64,000 bases of DNA from Streptomyces sp. NBRC 110035 (GTDB lineage Bacteria > Actinomycetota > Actinomycetes > Streptomycetales > Streptomycetaceae), in contig NZ_BBNN01000027.1 in NCBI RefSeq assembly GCF_000829695.1, forward strand, positions 62,001 through 126,000. Direction: 5' to 3'. The notes under the pieces are model-generated. The model was not told the origin of the DNA, made no database searches, and worked only from the letters and a program-made list of their open reading frames with translations. Each line of letters begins with the position of its first letter. Position 1 is the stretch's first letter. Below are positions 60,032 to 64,000 of this stretch, piece after piece. Both the position numbers and the translations under genes were made by a program.

Positions 60032-60065
60032 CGCGAAAGAGGCCCCCTCGGGGGCCTCTTTCGCG
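60032..60065 (+). terminator. Terminator after tRNA-His
   Basis: CGCGAAAGAGGCCCCC (60032-60047) pairs perfectly with GGGGGCCTCTTTCGCG (60050-60065), loop TC. Confidence 0.8.
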
Positions 60066-60133
60066 TGGGAAGAGGACCGGCATGCCCCGCGGGGGCACGC
60101 CGGTGCACGCGCGGGGGCGGCCGGCCCCCGGCG

Positions 60134-61189
60134 CTACGACGACGCGCGCGCCACCAGCTCCGTGGCCAGGACCACCTGGCGCCGGTCCAGTTCCCGGGAG
60201 GCGGGCGGGCGGCGGTCGGCGACCTCGGCGAGGAGGAGGTCGATCATCCTGCGGCCCATCTCCTCGATGGGCTGGCGCACGCTGGTCAGCGGCGGGTCCA
60301 TGTGGCGGGCGATGGCGGAGTCGTCGTAGCCGACCAGGGCCACGTCGTCGGGGATGCGGCGGCCCGCCTCCCGCAGGGCGTGCCGGGCGCCCGCGGCGGT
60401 GACGTCGGAGGCGGCGAGGACCGCGTCCAGGTCCGGGCGGCGCTCCAGCAGCGCCGCCATCGCGCGCCGGCCGCCCTCCTCGGAGAAGTCGCCCGACTCG
60501 ATCAGCAGGTCGTCCTCGGGGTGGCCCGCGTCGCGCAGGGCGTCGCGGTAGCCGTCGGTGCGCCGCTGCGCGCCGTACACGTCGAGGCGGCCGGTGATGT
60601 GGGCGATGCGGTGCCGGCCCCGGCCGATGAGGTGCTCGACGGCCTGCCGGGCACCGCCGTAGTTGTCGGAGTCGACCGAGGTCAGCGTCTCCGCGGCGGA
60701 CCTCGGGCCGCTGATCACCGCCGGGATCTCCAGCTGGGCGAGCATGTCGGGCAGCGGGTCGTGGGCGTGCACGGAGACCAGCAGCACGCCGTCCACCCGG
60801 TGCGCGGCCAGGTAGTCGGCGAGGCGCTGCCGCTCCCGGGCGCTGCCCGCGAAGATCAGCAGCAGCTGCATCCGGGTGTCGGAGAGCGCCGCCCCCACGC
60901 CGCGCAGCATGTCCGAGAAGTACGGTTCGGCGAAGAACCGGGTCTCCGGCTCGGGCACGACCAGCGCTATCGCGTCGGTGCGGTTGGCCGCCAGGGCGCG
61001 GGCGGCCGTGTTCGGGACGTAGCCGAGCTCCGCCACGGCGGCCTCCACGGCGGCGCGGGTGGCGTCACTCACCCGGGGTGAACCGTTGATCACCCGGGAG
61101 ACGGTGCCCCGGCCGACACCGGCGCGCACCGCCACCTCTTCGAGGGTGGGGCGGCCGCCACTGCGGCTCCGCGCTCCGCGGCTTGCCAT
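60134..61189 (-). CDS. cebR: LacI-family cellobiose-utilisation repressor
   Basis: 351 residues. N-terminal HTH PTLEEVAVRAGVGRGTVSRV near 14-33 followed by INGSPRVSDATRAAVEAAV and the hinge; the effector domain runs from TDAIALVVPEPETRFFAEPY to VALVGYDDSAIARHMDPPLT. It is divergent from a sugar-binding lipoprotein gene and two permease genes, and the intergenic region contains the perfect 14-base CebR operator. Released by cellobiose (cello-oligosaccharides) in Streptomyces; in S. scabies CebR also links cellulose sensing to thaxtomin production. Confidence 0.9.
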   Translation of the reverse strand: MASRGARSRSGGRPTLEEVAVRAGVGRGTVSRVINGSPRVSDATRAAVEAAVAELGYVPNTAARALAANRTDAIALVVPEPETRFFAEPYFSDMLRGVGAALSDTRMQLLLIFAGSARERQRLADYLAAHRVDGVLLVSVHAHDPLPDMLAQLEIPAVISGPRSAAETLTSVDSDNYGGARQAVEHLIGRGRHRIAHITGRLDVYGAQRRTDGYRDALRDAGHPEDDLLIESGDFSEEGGRRAMAALLERRPDLDAVLAASDVTAAGARHALREAGRRIPDDVALVGYDDSAIARHMDPPLTSVRQPIEEMGRRMIDLLLAEVADRRPPASRELDRRQVVLATELVARASS

Positions 61190-61531
61190 GTACGCCCCGC
61201 CTTCCGTCGTATGTCACGCTGGCCTGGAATCTAACAGCCCCGTGAGCGGCGGCCACCCCGTCAGGAGTACCGTCCCGGGCCCCGGGCCCGTCCGTCGGCG
61301 AGCTTCGGGCCTCCAGTTAACAGCCCGATAACTGAACACATCTCACCGCGTCTGCTCCCTTGACACCCCCGCCCGGACCCGCAACCCTTCAACACATCAC
61401 TTGTGGGAGCGCTCCCACAGTACCTGACACATACACAACCCGCACGTTCCCCGCCCGAGCCGCAGCACGAAAACGGGCCCAACAACGCCGTTGGCCGGGG
61501 GGTCGGCACGTCAGGGCAACAGGAGGACGCA
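61190..61531. promoter_or_regulatory. cebR-cebE divergent promoter region
   Basis: 342 bases, less GC-rich. Contains TTGACA at 61360-61365 as a possible -35 and the CebR operator at 61404-61417. The strong ribosome site AGGAGG of cebE lies at its right end. Confidence 0.6.
61404..61417. promoter_or_regulatory. CebR operator
   Basis: TGGGAGCGCTCCCA, a perfect 14-base palindrome identical to the published CebR-binding consensus, 115 bases upstream of cebE. Confidence 0.92.
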
Positions 61532-62890
61532 ATGCGAGCACGTACCCTCCCCTTCTCTCGGCAGCGTACGAACGGGGGGAAGCTCTTCACCCGCAAGGCA
61601 CTGGCCATCGCGGCCGTGGTGTCGATGGGCACAGGGCTGCTGGCCGGCTGCGCCGACGACGGTGGGGACGGCGACTCCGACTCCTCGTCGGGCGGCGAGG
61701 GCAAGACGACGGTCACGCTGGGCCTGTTCGGCACCTTCGGCTTCAAGGAAGCCGGTCTCTACGCCGAGTACGAGAAGCTGAACCCGGACATCAAGATCGC
61801 CGAGAACGTCGTCGAGCGCAACGAGAACTACTACCCGGCGCTGCTCAACCACCTCACCACCAACAGCGGCCTGCAGGACGTCCAGGCCGTCGAGGTCGGC
61901 AACATCGCCGAGATCGTGGCCACCCAGGGCGACAAGCTCGAGGACCTCTCCAAGGCCGAGGGCGTGAACAAGAGCGACTGGCTCGAGTGGAAGTGGGAGC
62001 AGGCCACCACCAAGGACGGCCAGACCATAGGCCTGGGCACCGACATCGGCCCGATGGCGATCTGCTACCGCAAGGACCTGTTCGAGGAGGCCGGACTGCC
62101 GTCCGACCGCGCGGAGGTCGCCAAGCTGTGGGAGGGCGACTGGGAGAAGCTCGTCCAGGTCGGTGAGGACTACCAGAAGAAGGCGCCCAAGGGCACCACC
62201 TTCCTGGACTCCCCCGGCGGTCTGCTCAACGCGATCCTGAGCAGTGAGGAGGAGAAGTTCTACGACGCCTCCGGCGAGGTCGTCTACAAGACCAACCCGG
62301 CCGTCAAGGACGCCTTCGACCTGACCTCCGAGGCCGCCGAGAAGGGCATGATCGGCGCCCAGACGCAGTTCCAGCCGTCCTGGGACCAGACCATCTCCAA
62401 CAACAAGTTCGCCGCGATGGCCTGCCCGCCGTGGATGCTCGGCTACATCAAGGGCAAGTCGCAGCCCGACGCCGCCGGCAAGTGGGACGTCGCCGTGCCC
62501 CCCAAGTCCGGCAACTGGGGCGGCTCCTTCCTGAGCGTGCCCAAGAGCGCCAAGAACGCCGACGAGGCCAAGAAGCTCGTCGCCTGGCTGACCGCTCCCG
62601 AGCAGCAGGCCAAGCTGTTCGAGGTGCAGGGCAGCTTCCCGAGCGCCCAGACCGCCTTCGACAGCCCCGAAGTGACCGGCGCCAAGAACGACATGACCGG
62701 TGACGCCCCGATCGGTGAGATCTTCTCCGAGGCCGCCCAGCAGATCCCCGTCCAGCCGATCGGTCCGAAGGACCAGATCATCCAGCAGGGTCTGACGGAC
62801 AACGGCGTCATCCTCGTCACCAAGGGCAAGTCCGCCGAGGAAGCCTGGGAGACGGCCACCAAGACCATCGACAACAACCTGGACAAGTGA
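61532..62890 (+). CDS. cebE: Cellobiose/cellotriose-binding lipoprotein
   Basis: 452 residues. Lipoprotein signal with lipobox LLAGC, Cys40. Family 1 extracellular sugar-binding protein: VTLGLFGTFGFKEAGLYAEY near 62-81, IGLGTDIGPMAICYRKDLFE near 168-187, FAAMACPPWMLGYIKGKSQP and NWGGSFLSVPKSAKNADEAK. ATG 61532 has AGGAGG seven bases upstream. First gene of the cebEFG importer operon under CebR. Delivers cello-oligosaccharides to the CebF/CebG permease. Confidence 0.9.
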   Translation: MRARTLPFSRQRTNGGKLFTRKALAIAAVVSMGTGLLAGCADDGGDGDSDSSSGGEGKTTVTLGLFGTFGFKEAGLYAEYEKLNPDIKIAENVVERNENYYPALLNHLTTNSGLQDVQAVEVGNIAEIVATQGDKLEDLSKAEGVNKSDWLEWKWEQATTKDGQTIGLGTDIGPMAICYRKDLFEEAGLPSDRAEVAKLWEGDWEKLVQVGEDYQKKAPKGTTFLDSPGGLLNAILSSEEEKFYDASGEVVYKTNPAVKDAFDLTSEAAEKGMIGAQTQFQPSWDQTISNNKFAAMACPPWMLGYIKGKSQPDAAGKWDVAVPPKSGNWGGSFLSVPKSAKNADEAKKLVAWLTAPEQQAKLFEVQGSFPSAQTAFDSPEVTGAKNDMTGDAPIGEIFSEAAQQIPVQPIGPKDQIIQQGLTDNGVILVTKGKSAEEAWETATKTIDNNLDK

Positions 62891-63909
62891 CCCGGATGTC
62901 CCCCCGCAACGACACCGCCGCGCCCCCCGTCAAGGGGGGCGCGGCCCCGGGCCGCCCGCCCGGGGGCGCCGCGTCCGAGAACAAGGAGGAGCGGCACCGG
63001 CGAAAGCTGTCCCGGCGCTGGCAGCGCGACATGCGCTGGAGCCCGTACGCCTTCGTCTCGCCGTTCTTCCTGCTGTTCCTCGCCTTCGGCCTGTTCCCGC
63101 TGGTGTACACCGGCTGGGCCTCGCTGCACCAGGTCGAGCTGACCGCCCCGACCGACATGGAATGGGTGGGGCTGCGCAACTTCACCCGGATCTTCGACGA
63201 CGAGTTCTTCTGGAACGCGGCGCAGAACACGCTGACCATCGGCGTCATCGCGACCGTTCCGCAGCTGCTGATGGCGATGGGCATCGCCCACATCCTCAAC
63301 TACAAGCTGCGCGCCTCGACCTTCTACCGGGTCGCGATGCTCGCGCCGTACGCCACCTCGATCGCCGCCGCCTCCCTGGTGTTCGTGCTGCTCTTCGGGC
63401 GTGACTACGGCATGATCAACTGGGCGCTGGACTTCGCCGGGATCGACCCGGTCGACTGGCAGGGCGACAAGTGGCCCTCCCAGTTCGCCGTCTCGACCAT
63501 CATCATCTGGCGTTGGACCGGCTACAACGCGCTGATCTACCTGGCCGCGATGCAGGCGATCCCGCAGGACCTGTACGAGTCGGCGGCGCTGGACGGCGCC
63601 AACCGCTGGCAGCAGTTCCTGAACGTGACGCTGCCGTCGCTGCGCCCGACCATCCTGTTCACGGTCGTGGTGTCCACGATCGGAGCGAGCCAGGTCTTCG
63701 GCGAGCCGCTGCTGTTCGACGCCAACAAGGGCGCTTCCGGCGGTGCGGAGCACCAGTTCCAGACGCTCGGCCTGTACCTGTACGAGCAGGGCTGGATCAA
63801 CCAGCACCTGGGCCGCGCCTCGGCGATCGCGTGGATGATGTTCCTGATCCTGATCGTCATCGGCATCGTCAACTACGTCATCTCGCGCCGGCTGCGCGCC
63901 AGCAGTTAA
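62887..63909 (+). CDS. cebF: Cellobiose ABC transporter permease
   Basis: 340 residues with six predicted helices after a charged Pro/Gly-rich N-terminal tail: WSPYAFVSPFFLLFLAFGLF near 53-72, TLTIGVIATVPQLLMAMGIA, MLAPYATSIAAASLVFVLLF, and the EAA loop LYESAALDGANRWQQFLNVT near 229-248 that contacts the ATPase. GTG 62887 overlaps the cebE stop (GTGA); ATG 62896 is an alternative. No ATPase gene is seen; Streptomyces ceb systems use the shared MsiK ATPase encoded elsewhere. Confidence 0.9.
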   Translation: MTRMSPRNDTAAPPVKGGAAPGRPPGGAASENKEERHRRKLSRRWQRDMRWSPYAFVSPFFLLFLAFGLFPLVYTGWASLHQVELTAPTDMEWVGLRNFTRIFDDEFFWNAAQNTLTIGVIATVPQLLMAMGIAHILNYKLRASTFYRVAMLAPYATSIAAASLVFVLLFGRDYGMINWALDFAGIDPVDWQGDKWPSQFAVSTIIIWRWTGYNALIYLAAMQAIPQDLYESAALDGANRWQQFLNVTLPSLRPTILFTVVVSTIGASQVFGEPLLFDANKGASGGAEHQFQTLGLYLYEQGWINQHLGRASAIAWMMFLILIVIGIVNYVISRRLRASS

Positions 63910-63921
63910 GGAGTTGTGGCC

Positions 63922-64000
63922 GTGACGACGACTGTGACGCCCCCGCCCCCCGAGACCACGCCCGCCAAGGAGCGCAAGCGCTCCCGTCTGCCGAAGTCCG
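63922..64000 (+). CDS. cebG: Second ceb permease, 5' end only
   Basis: The frame opens with GTG 63922 eight bases after AAGGAG (63908-63913) and encodes TTTVTPPPPETTPAKERKRS, a cytoplasmic tail as expected before the first helix of a MalG-type permease. The rest is outside the window. Identification rests on position after cebF. Confidence 0.7.
   Translation, partial: MTTTVTPPPPETTPAKERKRSRLPKS

Overview
The window is very GC-rich, densely packed and typical of a Streptomyces chromosome. Strong markers are an adpA gene carrying a TTA codon, a desferrioxamine operon (desE, desABCD) with iron boxes, a cebR-cebEFG cellobiose locus with a perfect CebR operator, many GTG starts and 4-base GTGA/ATGA gene overlaps. 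From memory, the order accD1-accA1-hmgL-acdH, des, glmS, adpA, orn, tRNA-His, ceb matches the core region of S. coelicolor around SCO2770-SCO2797. Three accessory blocks (1-8.2 kb, 27.0-28.1 kb and 43.2-46.3 kb) look like insertions into or beside that core.

Region 1 (1-8.2 kb) is the end of what looks like a specialised-metabolite cluster. It holds three consecutive ATP-grasp ligase genes (the first entering from outside the window and apparently fused to a preceding ATP-grasp, the second lacking its C-terminal half), a divergent LuxR-type regulator with a TTA codon, a possible 44-codon small gene, a class II DAHP synthase behind a structured leader, an isocitrate lyase/PEP mutase family enzyme and a DNA-methylase-like methyltransferase. 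A decayed IS3-type transposase fragment marks its edge.

Region 2 (8.2-27 kb) is metabolic and secretory. It has a LacI-controlled sugar operon (Gfo/Idh dehydrogenase, DUF993 protein, TIM-barrel isomerase), a second isomerase, an EamA exporter facing a LysR regulator, a Tat-exported GH3 hexosaminidase, a lipoprotein, a secreted S28 peptidase, a fused ABC exporter and a secreted endonuclease I. At 27.0-28.1 kb lies a ruined restriction-linked locus: 3' rloA, 5' rloB and 3' hsdS fragments beside an orphan DUF397 gene.

Region 3 (28.2-43 kb) holds a VOC protein with an AraC regulator, an MFS exporter behind a terminator-like hairpin, a coupled agmatinase/ThDP-enzyme pair, a thioesterase, an acyl-CoA dehydrogenase and the leucine/isovalerate degradation operon accD1-accA1-hmgL-acdH opposite a TetR regulator with visible operators. 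A palindromic Streptomyces-type element sits in frame inside accA1.

Region 4 (43.2-64 kb) begins with a frameshifted MacB-type permease and three genes of cell-wall flavour (lysozyme-like, membrane, Tat-exported M15-like with substituted metal ligands). Then come the des siderophore genes (no desF seen), DUF4429, a small conserved gene, glmS, a universal stress protein, adpA with a long upstream region, oligoribonuclease, tRNA-His and the ceb locus, whose last gene runs off the window. Coordinates and motifs were read by eye; family names rest on motif recognition, not on a database search.
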